A stretch of 64,000 nt of DNA from NCBI GenBank assembly GCA_036877525.1, contig JAZGTH010000002.1, positions 8,230,501-8,294,500 on the forward strand, read 5' to 3'. Below are positions 1-10,500 of this stretch, in pieces (the stretch's first letter is position 1; every line of letters starts with the position of its first letter). Position numbers and translations under genes: made by a program. This DNA comes from Chromobotia macracanthus (taxonomy: Eukaryota; Chordata; Actinopteri; Cypriniformes; Botiidae). The notes beneath the pieces are model-generated. The model was given only the letters and a program-made list of their open reading frames with translations. It was not told the origin of the DNA and did no database searches.

Positions 1-30
1 GACATGTCTGAGTATTTCAGTCAGAAACAG
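1..30 (+). CDS. Penultimate exon (3' end) of a G-protein-coupled receptor gene, partial
   Basis: The first 30 bases read in frame as DMSEYFSQKQ and are followed directly by a good splice donor (CAG|GTGAGC at 31). The exon continues to the left beyond the window. It joins in phase 0 to the exon at 119-268, whose product looks like transmembrane helix 7 and helix 8 of a rhodopsin-class receptor, so these ten residues would lie in extracellular loop 3 or the start of TM7. Assignment rests on the donor, the matching phase and the next exon. On its own the peptide is too short to identify. Confidence 0.6.
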
Positions 31-118
31 GTGAGCATCCGTGCTTAAAAATCACGTTTGGGCTATTGTGACGATATTGTTCTTATACTCTCTCTTCTGT
101 TGTCTCCATGTTTCGTAG

Positions 119-268
119 CGCTGCCTGCTGCGGGAGTTTGAGACTTGTGCGCTGGTTCTGACCTGCGTGTCCGCAGCAGTGGAGCCGCTCGTTTACGCGC
201 TGCTCCAAAGACAGCTCCGCACACAATTTTACAAACTTCTCACAACCAGACTCAGAATAAAGAACTGA
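119..268 (+). CDS. Last coding exon of a probable rhodopsin-class (class A) G-protein-coupled receptor
   Basis: A strong acceptor (pyrimidine-rich tract then TTTCGTAG ending at 118) opens a 50-codon reading frame ending in TGA at 266-268. The 49 residues include a hydrophobic helix (ALVLTCVSAAVEPLVYALL) followed by a basic amphipathic stretch (QRQLRTQFYKLL). This is the layout of TM7 plus helix 8 in class A receptors, with EPLVY in place of the usual NPxxY or DPxxY motif. The tail is very short, ending LRIKN. The upstream intron is only 88 nt (31-118). The stretch is richer in CpG than the DNA around it, as expected for exon sequence. I cannot name the receptor: no family-specific motif is visible in 59 residues. 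The gene points toward kcnd3, tail to tail. The protein call is an inference from helix pattern; the exon structure is seen directly. Confidence 0.6.
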   Translation, partial: RCLLREFETCALVLTCVSAAVEPLVYALLQRQLRTQFYKLLTTRLRIKN

Positions 269-283
269 CTGATGGATCCGAAC

Positions 284-289
284 AATAAA
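284..289 (+). other. Candidate poly(A) signal AATAAA of the receptor gene
   Basis: An AATAAA hexamer lies 16 nt after the receptor stop codon. Another overlaps the final codons (256-261) and a third lies near 421. The DNA is AT-rich, so chance hexamers are expected; the true cleavage site is not determined. Confidence 0.35.
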
Positions 290-1265
290 TAATGTTTTTG
301 GTTTGTCAGTGCCTGATTTTGGAGGGGTTGCTAAATGCTTGTTCTTGTTACGGATGGTAAAGTACAGTGGCTTTCTGTCGCGATGCAGGTGATTTAGCAT
401 TTTAAAACATGCAAACAAAAATAAAATTATTTTAGTAAAACCTTACAACCTCCTTTTATAAAAAACAGGAACGCAGTTTAAAGTGTTTAAAAATCCAATA
501 TTAAGTTTTAACATTACTTGGGTCAATGGCCAGATTAAATGTTCCCTAAATAACCTAAAACTTATTGGAGCGCTTAGAACGACGGACAGAGCACAGTAAC
601 ATTAAACCCAAACAACAAACCTTTAAAAGTGTCTGAAAAGAGACAAATAAAAATAATTTTGAGAAGAATGATCCAGTAAGTCTTTTATATGTTTGCATGT
701 CCTGGGTGTGCTTTGAAACGGAATGGATTTTATTAAATCTAAGATGCACATCCTATATTAGCTATCTGTAAATATTATATAAAATAAACTATATAACTAT
801 ATAAACTCTAGGATTCTATTAAAGTCCTCAATTAAATGATCAGGTAAGTTTGAAAAGGTTGTGTGTTCTAGAGTTGGTTGATGTGAATTCAACACGAAAC
901 AGCAAAGAACTGAATACACAGCAGGTAGGTTTGTGGCAGATACAATAATTTATCAGGCGTTTCACAATTGTGACACAAGACAAGATCATAAATAATGTTT
1001 AACATCCGACAGTAAACAGGAATCCGTTGAGTAGAACATCGTGACTATCTCCAAAAAAACGGAAGCAAAGCTTTTCAAAGCGTTAAACAAGCACAGACAC
1101 ACAGAGGAAGAAAGACCTATGACAGATATGAAGATGTGCACATACAGAACTCCACTTTGTGATATATTCAAACCACCAGTTCTGTCATCTGACGGACTGC
1201 ACAAACGATTAATTACAAAGTTGTTAGGATTCTAACTTTAATTTCTATTACACATATGGTTCTCT

Positions 1266-1280
1266 AGCGTCCCCTGCTGG
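1266..1280 (-). promoter_or_regulatory. CTCF-like motif (one mismatch)
   Basis: The minus strand reads CCAGCAGGGGACGCT, one base different from the common CTCF core form CCAGCAGGGGGCGCT. It lies just beyond the candidate kcnd3 poly(A) signals and faces away from the second motif at 3479-3492. Motif match only; occupancy is unknown. Confidence 0.4.
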
Positions 1281-1365
1281 GCTGGATGTCAAGACAAAGT
1301 CAAAATCAAACTTGCACACAACACTGCTCTCCATGTGAAGACCACAAGTGACCCAATACTTAACA

Positions 1366-1419
1366 TTTATTATCATAAAATGTATAAACTATTGGCCACA
1401 CTGTTCCTTCTGATTTATT
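1366..1419 (-). other. Candidate poly(A) signals for kcnd3
   Basis: Two TTTATT hexamers (AATAAA on the minus strand) lie at 1414-1419 and 1366-1371. They are the first canonical signals met downstream of the kcnd3 stop codon at 3526. This is a weak prediction, because the 3' UTR cannot be delimited from sequence alone. Confidence 0.3.
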
Positions 1420-1957
1420 ATGTACATCCATGATAATCAATAAATCACAATAGGGCCAAACATCATTTGGGCCAAAATATGCTGATCGTTTTATAGTGGT
1501 TATCAGAGCTTTGTAATGGACTGTATGTATAGCAAACAGAAGGATAACAGCCATAAGACCACAGGGCCTTTTACCCTGAAATTCCTAATGTCACAATGTG
1601 CTTTTTCCTGTAATACTGATGTCCTAGAGGTCATATATCCTAATATTTTTTCTTTTGAAATACTTTTTGGAAAATTTGGCTTGTACTGTCTGAAGAGGAC
1701 TGGTCATTTGAAAAAAAAAATTAAATGTAAGGATGAGGTTTAGTCTTATTGTACTTAATTAAACTAGAGTAATGGCATCTCTGGGCAGGGTCTTGGGGTT
1801 GTGGGTATGTATGCTGGTGTTAGAGGCACAAGTGAGCGTAGATTAAAAGAAAGGCATAGTGGAAGATGTTTAGGTTACAGTTATGGTAACTGAGGTGGGG
1901 TTGGGAATTATGTAAAGATGGCCTACTGGAAAACAAACGGAGCTCAGGGGTACCAAG

Positions 1958-2097
1958 TGTTCCTGTAGCTCAGTTTACAGAGAACTGTGTTAACAGCGCA
2001 AAAGTTGTGGGTTTGATTCCCAGGGAACACATGTACTGATTAAAAAAAATTGTAAGTTGCTTTGGATAAAAGTATCTGCCAAGTGCGTAAATGTAAA
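1958..2097 (+). mobile_element. tRNA-derived SINE copy
   Basis: The head TTCCTGTAGCTCA resembles a tRNA A-box region. GGGTTTGATTCCCAG (about 2009-2023) is a good B box. After an A-rich linker comes the tail GTAAGTTGCTTTGGATAAAA and an AAATGTAAAT end. The same head and tail recur at 55173-55322, and the tail alone at 4757-4819 and 39371-39412. The tail resembles that of fish V-SINE/HE1-type elements (known family, recalled and not searched). It is a retroposon and not a functional tRNA gene. Confidence 0.8.
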
Positions 2098-2551
2098 TTA
2101 ATGCTGGCAATCCTGCTTAGGTTTTATCTGTGTTTAAGAACAAGATTCTGAAATTGTAAACAACACAAACTAAACACAGACAAATTGCACAAAACTCCAT
2201 AATGACAATCCACAAATTCGAGCACTCTTATTGGCAATGCAATTTTCCTGAACATGGGTGACAAAGAAAGACGCAGACAGAAATGGAGGGGTTTATAGGG
2301 AGAGAAGAACGTAAGTTAGAATAGCACTGATTTGTCATACAGTTGTCAATTTCTCCTATAATAGCAATTAGTGATAAATTCTAGAATGAAAGAAAACATT
2401 CACTGATGATGAAAACACAAACATTCAAAATTTTCCTAAGCATTTAGACTTTATGTAAAGTAGACACATTTTTAAATACCATTGAGCGATAATGACAATA
2501 ACACTTCGATTAAAACAACTACGAGAAGCAGGCCAGCAACGGTCAAAGGAA

Positions 2552-2600
2552 AGGGGTGGGGCAGACATAAAAGGGTGGGGAAGACGCAAAAGGGGCGGGT
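2552..2600 (+). repeat. Three-unit G-rich repeat, possible G-quadruplex
   Basis: Three imperfect units of about 17-19 bp share the pattern AAAAGGGTGGGG(A/C)AGAC. Together they give more than four runs of three or more G within about 50 bases on the plus strand. On the kcnd3 transcript this would be a C-rich 3' UTR segment, if the long UTR is real. Confidence 0.6.
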
Positions 2601-3478
2601 AGGCAGTTGCTCTGGTTTTGCCAAACAATGGCTAAATATTACAAAATATTCTATCAACAATATTCACAGTTAAACCAAGGCTTGTTACACATCGTAATCA
2701 CAAAATCTCAGCAATATCTTGTGCTTGTAGTCACAGAGTTTTTAAAAACACTTTCATGTTTCTCTCTTGTTTTTTTGGTTCTATATTACATAATGATGTG
2801 TGATAGGTCACAACTGACGTTGCAAAGTCGGCTCAGCATTTTGGGCTCAGGGGGTGACAGTGGCTTAAAGAAGAAGGAAAGTCTCCTCCCCCTGAGAGGC
2901 ACGAACTGTGTAGAGTTTGAGGGAAAATGAAGTAACACACACACACAGGGCAGAAACATTCAAGTTATACCTTAATCTAACCCACAAATTCACACATTTT
3001 CCAAAAATGAAAACTGTAGTCTAAGAAACACTGTCACATTCATACAGTCTCCCTCAGACTCTAATGCTGATTTTTCACTTGTACTTTAGGAATTAGTCTA
3101 GATCAAAATAATATATATCTGGGATAAAGAAAGCCAAGGCTTTGAGAGGCTGTTTGCGATGTCAGAACACATTAACAGACAAAAAATAAACAAGCAACAA
3201 ACCAAGATGGTAAAAGCTTTTACAAGACCTCTTACCTTCATCTCTTGTTAATATATGAATTTTTCTGATCAACACAGTAGATGTAAAAACTGCATGACAA
3301 AACAAAAAGAGTAACAGGAAAAAGCAATAATGCATTATGCACAGTGACACCCTCATCTTATCAGTCATGATGGAGGGGGATCGAATACTCATGGTTGTCC
3401 TGCTCTTTCTTGTTTACACCCACATCCTTTATCATTTTTCCCATTTCCTGTAGAGTACCAGTTAGTTCACTCCTTCTC

Positions 3479-3492
3479 CCACTAGGGGGCAG
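3479..3492 (+). promoter_or_regulatory. CTCF-like motif in the kcnd3 3' UTR
   Basis: CCACTAGGGGGCAG fits the CTCF core consensus CCASYAGRKGGCRS at every position. It lies 34-47 nt past the kcnd3 stop codon and points into the gene. Occupancy cannot be judged from sequence. Confidence 0.45.
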
Positions 3493-3525
3493 GCTTCAGT
3501 TTCTTTTCCTGAGTTCCGGTTTCCT

Positions 3526-3730
3526 TTACAGCGCAGAGATTTTCACCACGTCAGTGCCGGAGTTCAGAAAAGGCGGGGCTTCTGGGTTTTGAGGGGGCGG
3601 GGTATCAGGGCTGGCTCTAGAGTTGTTTGAGGGAGGGGTGGGGATACTGATGATTGCCGTGGTAACCAGTCCACTGCTCTTGCAGTTCAGGCCCCCTGAT
3701 TCATCTGACATCAGATTTAGACTGGAGCGA
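3526..3730 (-). CDS. kcnd3: kcnd3 coding exon 6 (C-terminal tail and stop)
   Basis: The acceptor TTCTATCTTAG ends at 3731. The first base (T) completes the split serine AGT begun in the previous exon, and 67 further codons run to TAA at 3526-3528. They encode residues 564-630 of the channel. RSSLNL and TTAIISIPTPP match the distal tail of Kv4 channels, and the ending DVVKISAL corresponds to NVVKVSAL of mammalian Kv4.3, better than to the Kv4.2 or Kv4.1 ends. The final SAL fits a class I PDZ ligand, as reported for Kv4 C-termini. Between these blocks the sequence is proline, serine and asparagine rich and poorly conserved, as is usual for this tail. Exon 6 continues into an unbounded 3' UTR below 3526. 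Confidence 0.95.
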
Positions 3731-3990
3731 CTAAGATAGAACAAGAAGTCTGCATTAGGAAAACAGTACATAAATATGCTATATAAAACATAATTCTTTA
3801 ATATGTTTTGGAATAAATTCTCAGGCTTTGTCTTGCCAAGGTTAATAATAATAATAAACTTAAATAAAAAGTTTCCATGCAGTATTAATGTAACATTTAT
3901 ATTGCAATAAAGTTTAAATCTGTTTAAACTTTAACTTAAAAAGTAAAAACACCCTTACATGCATGTGTGTGTGTGTGCAGATGCCCTAAC

Positions 3991-4214
3991 CTGGTGTTGA
4001 GCGGTTGCTGTTCCCCACATTGGATGTGTAAAGCGCTAAGCTCCTGCAGGTTGTGTGTGGCATTCAGAGGCTGGATGTTCTTCTTGGTTCTTCGAGAGCA
4101 GCAGGTACCCGTGATGCCCTCTTCACTAGACAGAGATGGACTCGATGGGAAGTTCTGCAGAGCTGTCTGGAGATAGCCCTGTTCATACAGCCTCTCGTCC
4201 ACAAACTCATGATT
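3991..4214 (-). CDS. kcnd3: kcnd3 coding exon 5 (distal cytoplasmic tail)
   Basis: Bounded by the acceptor TATACTTAG (ending 4215) and the donor CCAG|GTTAGG. It has 74 whole codons plus two bases (AG) of a split serine. Residues 489-562 begin NHEFVDE and include SPSLSSEEGITGTCCSRRTKK and LQELSALHIQCGEQ. These are the Kv4.3 equivalents of NHEFIDE, SPSLSSHPG..TCCSRRSKK and MQELSTIHIQGSEQ. In Kv4 channels this part of the tail is phosphorylated and helps auxiliary KChIP action (family knowledge). The introns on either side are short, 156 nt upstream and 260 nt downstream. The region around PLNATHNLQEL is shorter than in mammals. Identification is firm. Confidence 0.95.
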
Positions 4215-4370
4215 CTAAGTATAACATACACAAATTATATTCCTTTCAAATAGTTGATTGATTTCTACATGCATGTGTTAATACACATATGTTAAAGTTA
4301 ACATGAAACATTTACAAAACAGACATTTTTTTTGGAAATAATTTTGAGTGATCAGATACTTTGGACTGAC
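4215..4370 (-). other. kcnd3 intron 4, 156 nt, no alternative exon
   Basis: The intron runs from GTCAGT to TTAG. It is AT-rich with no open 57-nt segment flanked by AG and GT that could encode the GLSYLVDD-type insert of mammalian long Kv4.3. Confidence 0.85.
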
Positions 4371-4463
4371 CGTGGTCTTCTCCAGGCAGTGAAGAAGATG
4401 GTGGTGTTGACTCTCTAAAAGAGATGTGGGCTTCTTTATATGTTGGTCTCCCTCCATAGAGCC
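4371..4463 (-). CDS. kcnd3: kcnd3 coding exon 4 (dileucine targeting segment)
   Basis: Phase-0 exon of 31 codons between the acceptor TTTTGTAG (ending 4464) and the donor ACG|GTCAGT. It encodes residues 458-488, GSMEGDQHIKK followed by PTSLLESQHHHLLHCLEKTT. The second half is the strongly conserved Kv4 motif that carries the dendritic-targeting dileucine (L480-L481 here). TSLLESQHHH is closer to Kv4.3 (TSLIESQHHH) than to Kv4.2 (SSFETQHHH), which supports the kcnd3 call. In mammalian KCND3 an alternative 57-nt exon adds 19 residues right after EKTT. Here the next intron is only 156 nt and no such exon is visible. Confidence 0.95.
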
Positions 4464-4756
4464 CTACAAAACACATACACACACAAATTCAAATGATTTT
4501 TAATGGATCACCACACCTCAAACATGAATAATGTAGTGGAGAGAGGGACAATGTGTGGAGAGAGTACCTGTGGTGATAGTTTCATCTTGTAATAGGGGAT
4601 CTGCTGTTGTGTAAGGGTGGGAGGGAGAGACATGGAAAGTGGTTTACTGCTTTTGGAATGAACTTCATCCATAACAGTAGCATAATATATCATCCATAAC
4701 TTATTATAAATAAATCCTAAGAGAAGGGAAGGACTTCCACGAATGGGCCAGAGTGA

Positions 4757-4819
4757 TTACATTTACATTTTACATTTATTCATTTAGCAGACGCTTTTAT
4801 CCAAAGCCACTTACAAAGA
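4757..4819 (-). mobile_element. SINE/LINE 3' tail fragment
   Basis: The minus strand reads GTAAGTGGCTTTGGATAAAA, then GCGTCTGCTAAATGAATAAA and repeated ATGTAAA. This is the tail also found in the SINEs at 1958 and 55173, here with no tRNA-like head. It is a 5'-truncated retroposon. Confidence 0.75.
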
Positions 4820-4909
4820 GAGAGAGAGCGTTTAACATTTTGGCCTAAGAACCAACAAGCCTATAGTCTACAAAGCTACATTTACAAGTGGGAATGCATT
4901 GGTATTTTT

Positions 4910-4973
4910 ATATACACACATACACACACACACACACACATATATATACACACATATATATATATATATATAT
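4910..4973. repeat. Compound (CA)n/(TA)n microsatellite
   Basis: Runs of CA interspersed with TA repeats over about 60 bases, within intron 3. Confidence 0.9.
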
Positions 4974-6578
4974 CTGTCTCTTACTCTGGATGTTCACATG
5001 CACTTCAAAAGTTACATTTCAGTCAAAAAAGGAATGATAGATTGTCTTTAAAATGTCATGTAAGTACTTTATTCTGATGGTCTATCTCTGCTATAAAACC
5101 GTGCTCGATATTTGTCAATGCTGTACACCTACTCTGGAAGACAGAGGTGACAAGCGATTTTAAACCTTCTGCAGTTGTCGTCTTTTCTTTATACATTCGA
5201 TCATTCATTGTCATGTACACAGACATGTGATGACTGTATCTCATTTCAAACTGTGCACATAAATGTACTGAGTGCGCACTGGGTGCCGAACACACATACA
5301 CTGTTCCACATTTGCCATTTCCATGTCTTAACACGCACCAAAATAACATGAGTGAGTCAGTGACTGATATGTGGGAGGAGAGTGAGACAGAAAGAAAAAG
5401 AACGATATTGATAGAAGGGGAGAGAGAGCAAAATAGGCATTTTACAGTAACATGCTCTGAGTTCTCCTGTTTTGAGTGGCTGTACAGCATGTTCGCATGT
5501 GTAAATGAATGAATCATACAAGAATGAATCAAATAACCAACTTCCTTAATCAGATTTAAAGTAAGGACATTGCAGAGTATGTCTCTAGAAAATTTCATAT
5601 TAAGCCCAAAATCTAAAGAAAAATTATACTTTAAAGTATTATTTATACTGTGCATATAGAAAACAAGGGCTTTTAATGAATGTTTGCTTAATAGCAAATG
5701 ATTGTATTTTAATATTACAATACGTACACTGACTATACATTATTCATCTTATTTCACATCTATCTACAAATAATTAAATAAAAGGACATTAAATATTGTT
5801 TTTAAGAAAATTATTTTATTGTAAGTTTTATTACTAAAAAAGAGACAGCAAAGTGATATGAGAGAATGATTGTGGTGTTGTGTAGATTTGTTTGCCATTA
5901 CAAAAAACATTTCATCGCAGAATGTTGCAGTCGACCAATCAGAATCACGCACTGCAGGGAGAAGCATATTTAAGTATTCGTACTGTTGTCAAGTTCTCTA
6001 TCACTCTGTGGACTTCTCCTAGAACATTCTGTAAAAGTGAAATCTGTCTCTGTACTCGATCTGTATTCACTCTCAGCATGTTCGTCATTCCTCAAATACA
6101 TTCTGCACCTTCAGAGAATTTTATAAGAGTTGGACAGCTTCAAACATCTGCAGTAATAAAGACCAGATCTCTTTGTCACACGCATATACTCACAGCTTAC
6201 TCACTAATGAGGGTGTTCAGAAACACATTAAGATATTTTCATTACTTTCATCAGTTTCTGCTCTGATTAACTGGATGCTATTGAATTAATTAAGTTGATG
6301 TTTATGCAAATATGCAAACATGTAAATCTCATAATCGATCTGATTAAGTCACTCACGCCACATGCATCCATTTTTAAAGCAGCACCTGACACTTTTTACC
6401 TCTGCACTGAAACACCGCAAGAGGGAGATTAGCACTTTTTAGCAAACATCATGCATAATGTATGTTCAATGAAAAATGAACCAAACAAAGTCAAACTGAG
6501 AATGTAATTTGGACAGCAATGTGGATTTTCAAACAAAAATGTGTATGTGTAAGAATGTGTGAGTGTATGTGTTCTCAC

Positions 6579-6677
6579 CGTGAGCTCCAGTGATTGGTTC
6601 AGTCCATTTCGTTTGCTGTGAAGGAAGGCGCTAGAACTGCCACTCTTAGAAATTCTCATCCGGGCCAGTCGAGCTTT
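6579..6677 (-). CDS. kcnd3: kcnd3 coding exon 3 (proximal cytoplasmic tail)
   Basis: Phase-0 exon of 33 codons between the acceptor GTTGACAG (ending 6678) and the donor ACG|GTGAGA. It encodes residues 425-457: KARLARMRISKSGSSSAFLH, then SKRNGLNQSLELT. This aligns with KARLARIRVAKTG..AYLHSKRNGLLNEALELT of Kv4.3, one residue shorter near NGL. The basic KARLAR stretch follows S6 directly and belongs to the membrane-proximal tail. HSKRNG and LELT are Kv4.3 features not shared with Kv4.1. KSG and AFL are also found in Kv4.1, so this exon alone is less decisive than exons 4 and 5. Confidence 0.93.
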
Positions 6678-7404
6678 CTGTCAACACACACACACAGAGG
6701 AAGTTACAACTCAGTCTACCAGAGCTTTTCCATCACAAAGGTCTGAGTTTCAATCTGATCTCTGTTGAAGGAGTAATTCAAAATACTTTAGCAAGCAAAA
6801 TGGATTTTCACATGGATTGCTGTCCATCATGAGATGATGAAAAATGCAAGAGCCTTCAAAAACCACTGAACCAGTCAGAAGAGCTCTGACAGCTCTGCAG
6901 CCAATATGCGCACAGGGCCAGGGAGAGGGAAGTGGCTGTTCACTCATCTGCTGTAAAAAATGTAACCGAATGGTAAATTACAGAAACACAGCTGTGTAAT
7001 TCTAAATTAGAGTAAATGTCTGTGTAATGCTGAATTCTGGTAAGCACAGCTCTGTAACATTAAATGATATTCAGAGCAGCAGTTAAAGTTCCTTCAGACA
7101 TGTCATTTTTATAAGCATAGCGTGGATTATAGGTGGAAACCACCAGTCCAATCCTCTGAGGAACATCAAACTTCAATATTTACAATGAATGAGGAGTATT
7201 TTTAATCTTCTCAGCTTCAGAGGTGTCATATGATCTGATTTGTGCTCTTACTCGCTCATCTTCTAATAGAGAACTGATACTCTTTCAATTTCTCCACGCT
7301 TAAGATGCTTTATTCACATGATAAAAAGGTTTATACTGCCAAAGCATTAATATGCATTATTTATTTACTAGATTAAATATCATTTCATAGGAAAATTTGA
7401 GTGG

Positions 7405-7520
7405 TGTGTCTTGCTAGGATGTTCTTTGTGGTTGCCAGGGTGTTGTTATGCAGTTTCTAAGATGTTCTAAACACAGTTTATTGCTATGTGGTTGCTAGGT
7501 CGTTGCTATGGGGTTCAAGG
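7405..7520 (+). repeat. Degenerate short tandem repeat built on 'gttgctagg..gttgctatg'
   Basis: About five related units of roughly 20-24 bp, each containing variants of GTTGCTAGG or GTTGCTATG. The pattern is a familiar low-copy decayed satellite of fish genomes (recalled). It has no coding potential. Confidence 0.55.
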
Positions 7521-10500
7521 TGATCAAAACAGCCCACACTCAAGTCTCTATGATTTTTTTCTAAAAAAATAAATGGTTTAAGGTCAGAAACAGGACAAAT
7601 TGCTAGCCAAAGTTTGAATGACGAGACGAGACTCTGCATTTTAATTATAGGCACAGCTAGAATTCAAGTTCTGAAACATTCTTAGAATTTGTTATAATTT
7701 GATTATGACTAGCTGTGTTTTCATCCTTTCTGCTACACACAGAGCCTTTGGTGTGGACCTCTGTGTGATGTGTAATAGAACTGTGTAGGTGTTTTTTCTT
7801 TGAGTTTCTTGTTTACAGAACTTATCACCTTCACACACAGGCAGGAAGTGTTCAGGGTCTGGACTGCCAACAGCAAAGCTGTGCTAAAGTGCTAAAGTTC
7901 AGCAGCACGCATGCAACACAAAAAACACTCAGGGGAAAAGAAACACTGTTTGGCACTCTCATAATCACAATGCATGGAGGAAAAACCCTCACCTTTCCCA
8001 ATCTGTAAGGGGTCACCTCACCCCCCAGGATTGATCTAGGCCAGCTGGCTGTTTCTTTTTTCAGTTATGCGGAGACACAACTGTTTCAGCCCAATGGCCA
8101 TGTGCCCATTGGGCATGTTGTTTTTAAATTATTGAAGATGAACAAATTGTGTCTCAATTGCATCAGTTCGCTTGCTGAGATCAAACCAGTATTCTGATGT
8201 TCATTAATTTCTCACACACACTTGAACGCAGATTGAAAGAACATACACCATCATTAAAACCCTCGCACACAAGCACACACACAACTCCCTCTGGGTGAGA
8301 GGAGTGCTAACTCTGCTCTTTTCACAGGAGATTGGCATCACATAATGGAATCAGTTTGGGCCTCTGAGACCGTTTGTGTTTCCAACAAATGCTGCAACAA
8401 TTTTCGGCTATCGTGGAAAAAAATGAGAAGCATTTTTCCTGGGGATCAACCCCTGCAGAATGTGAGATGGAGAATGTCTGCAGTGATGCTGAGGTTCTTT
8501 ATCAATGTGACAGAGGATCGCTATTGAGAACAGTTGTTCAGCACCGGGCCAGAACTGAAGAACTGTTCTGTGATGAGATCAGTAGCATCTGGTCTGGTAC
8601 AAACAACTACGTTACAATCATCTATATATATTTAATGTTCACTTTTGGTTGGTTATAAGCAGGAAGTAGACGACAAACCACTTTAAAAGTAACAATCAAG
8701 TCTAAAATGCACTTAAGGCTTGTACATTTCGAATTGAAGAATGTGATTAATTTTACATTTACAATTATTATTTACTGAAATGAAAGTGCATTTAGATATG
8801 CTAATATTCATGTATTTTTAGATGTTATAAAATATAAAGGCTACAAGAACCTAGATTTTTTAAATAAAACCATGAAACTGTAATGTTTGTATATTTTTAA
8901 TCAGTGCAGAAAAAGCTGTTGACAAATAACAGCAGTAGCAGGGAATTTTATAGTTGATTTTATAATATGATTTGATAAAATTTCATAATTTTATCAATGC
9001 ATATGTACGGCTTGATTTCAAAATGTCCCCACCAACGTTAAACAAAACCTGCAGCACTGAGTGAGATCGAGGAAAATACCTAGAGCTCCAGTTTGACTTC
9101 AGGACCTGAAGCACCTGAATAAATCTAGGTTAATCCATCAGACGTACATCCATCCTCCTCACAGACTCTACAGCTCTAAAACAAGAACATCACAACTCAG
9201 AATTGGAGCTTGGAAAACCTAAATATATTATGCATATCAACTAAACAAAATCTCTCCCGGTCCACTGTCTGCTCAGTACAGCTCCATCCAAAGCAAAGCC
9301 CCGCTAAAAGTTTCCAGTGCTGTGAATAACAATATATAATTACTTTTACATTTTCTGACATAAAACATGAATGGTGTAAGAAGTGAGAAAGTGCAATCTC
9401 ATAGTGTTCAAAAAAGGCTTCACATATGACTTCTGTTTGTATAAGACTATTGGATTTTGTACACCTGTTTTATGATCCAGGACACAAAAAGTCTGCTATA
9501 GCTTGGAGAAGTGAAAGCACACCTGCCCCCAAACAAGTGACCTGATCTGAGGCATCATAAAGTATTATGGTCATAGCACAAATGGTGTAAAATGATTTAT
9601 ACGTCAAATTTTAATATTAAGGATTAAGGAATTGTTCATATCATTGCCTTATCAATCACTGCTAATAATGTTATGCTGTTAATGCTAATCAGACCATCCT
9701 CATGTTGGCATTGTGCATGTGTGTTATGCTAGTCATGCTTCACATAAACTAGTGAACTAGCACAACTGACACTTCTGTTGTCAGACTCACAACTGGCTTG
9801 ATTGTTGGACTAATGAACCAGCCCCAATTACTGGACTCACTTTGATCAAAACTCTGATTCCTGGAATAATGAACTAAACTCAATCCTTTGGATTAACTGT
9901 GAGAATTCAAGCATAATGAGATCATTGAGTGATCAGTCATGAAAGCTTGTCAGATGTCTAGAAAACTGTCTATTCTCTTTAGCTCTCTGGCTGGGCTGAT
10001 TTACATTCATTATTAATAAGCTGCCCCGGTGTGTATAGTTTTCTGCAGTCACTGAAAACTGCAGTGTATGTGCGTGAGGTGAGACACAATCAGTCCATGG
10101 AAAATGAAATCAGCATATCAGATCTAAAGCCTTCCTTACTTTGATCAAAGTTTCATTAAGGTGATACTCACTCTGAAAGTTCTGTATAAAACCCAGATGT
10201 CATGAAATGATCTAAGTGCAGCGCCTTCAGGAAAGCCCTAGAGTGCTCTAGAAAAGAACCAAAGCCCTCAAACTGAATGCATCTCCATCTCATTGCTGCC
10301 ATCAGTCTAGTACAGACAATGCAGAAACAGATAACGTAAAAGGTGTCTGTGTGTTGATGTAATACATTAAAACAGCTGGAGCTGTGGCCAACATGTTGTG
10401 GTGCTCAAGGGTTTAAACCTGTCTAAAGTTGTGTCTGTTAAAGTTGCAGTGTTGTTTAGTAGTCTTTAGCCTCTCAGGGTCATGACCCTGTGTGGGGTCC

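Larger units (their letters stand above)
269..3525. other. Region between two converging genes; includes the kcnd3 3' UTR
   Basis: No coding sequence is supported here. The stretch runs from the receptor stop codon to the kcnd3 stop codon. It contains candidate poly(A) signals for both genes, a SINE (1958-2097), a G-rich threefold repeat (2552-2600) and two CTCF-like motifs (1266-1280 and 3479-3492). If the kcnd3 transcript ends at the first canonical minus-strand AATAAA (1414-1419), its 3' UTR would be about 2.1 kb and would include the SINE. Earlier variant signals (GATAAA near 3428) could give a shorter one. Confidence 0.6.
4464..6578. other. kcnd3 intron 3
   Basis: This 2,115-nt intron contains a SINE/LINE-type tail on the minus strand (4757-4819) and a CA/TA microsatellite (4910-4973). 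A 213-codon minus-strand frame at 5056-5697 has no recognisable domain and no supporting splice sites. I see no other feature. Confidence 0.8.

Noticed and set aside
1958..2040. Possible tRNA gene on the plus strand
   Set aside because: A and B box-like sequences belong to a SINE with a retroposon tail; no full cloverleaf is evident.
5056..5697. 213-codon minus-strand frame in intron 3
   Set aside because: Unusually long for AT-rich intron, but no domain, homology or start context was recognised, and the flanking kcnd3 exons splice across it.
8345..8658. Two overlapping frames in intron 2
   Set aside because: No recognisable protein features; both lengths are within chance.
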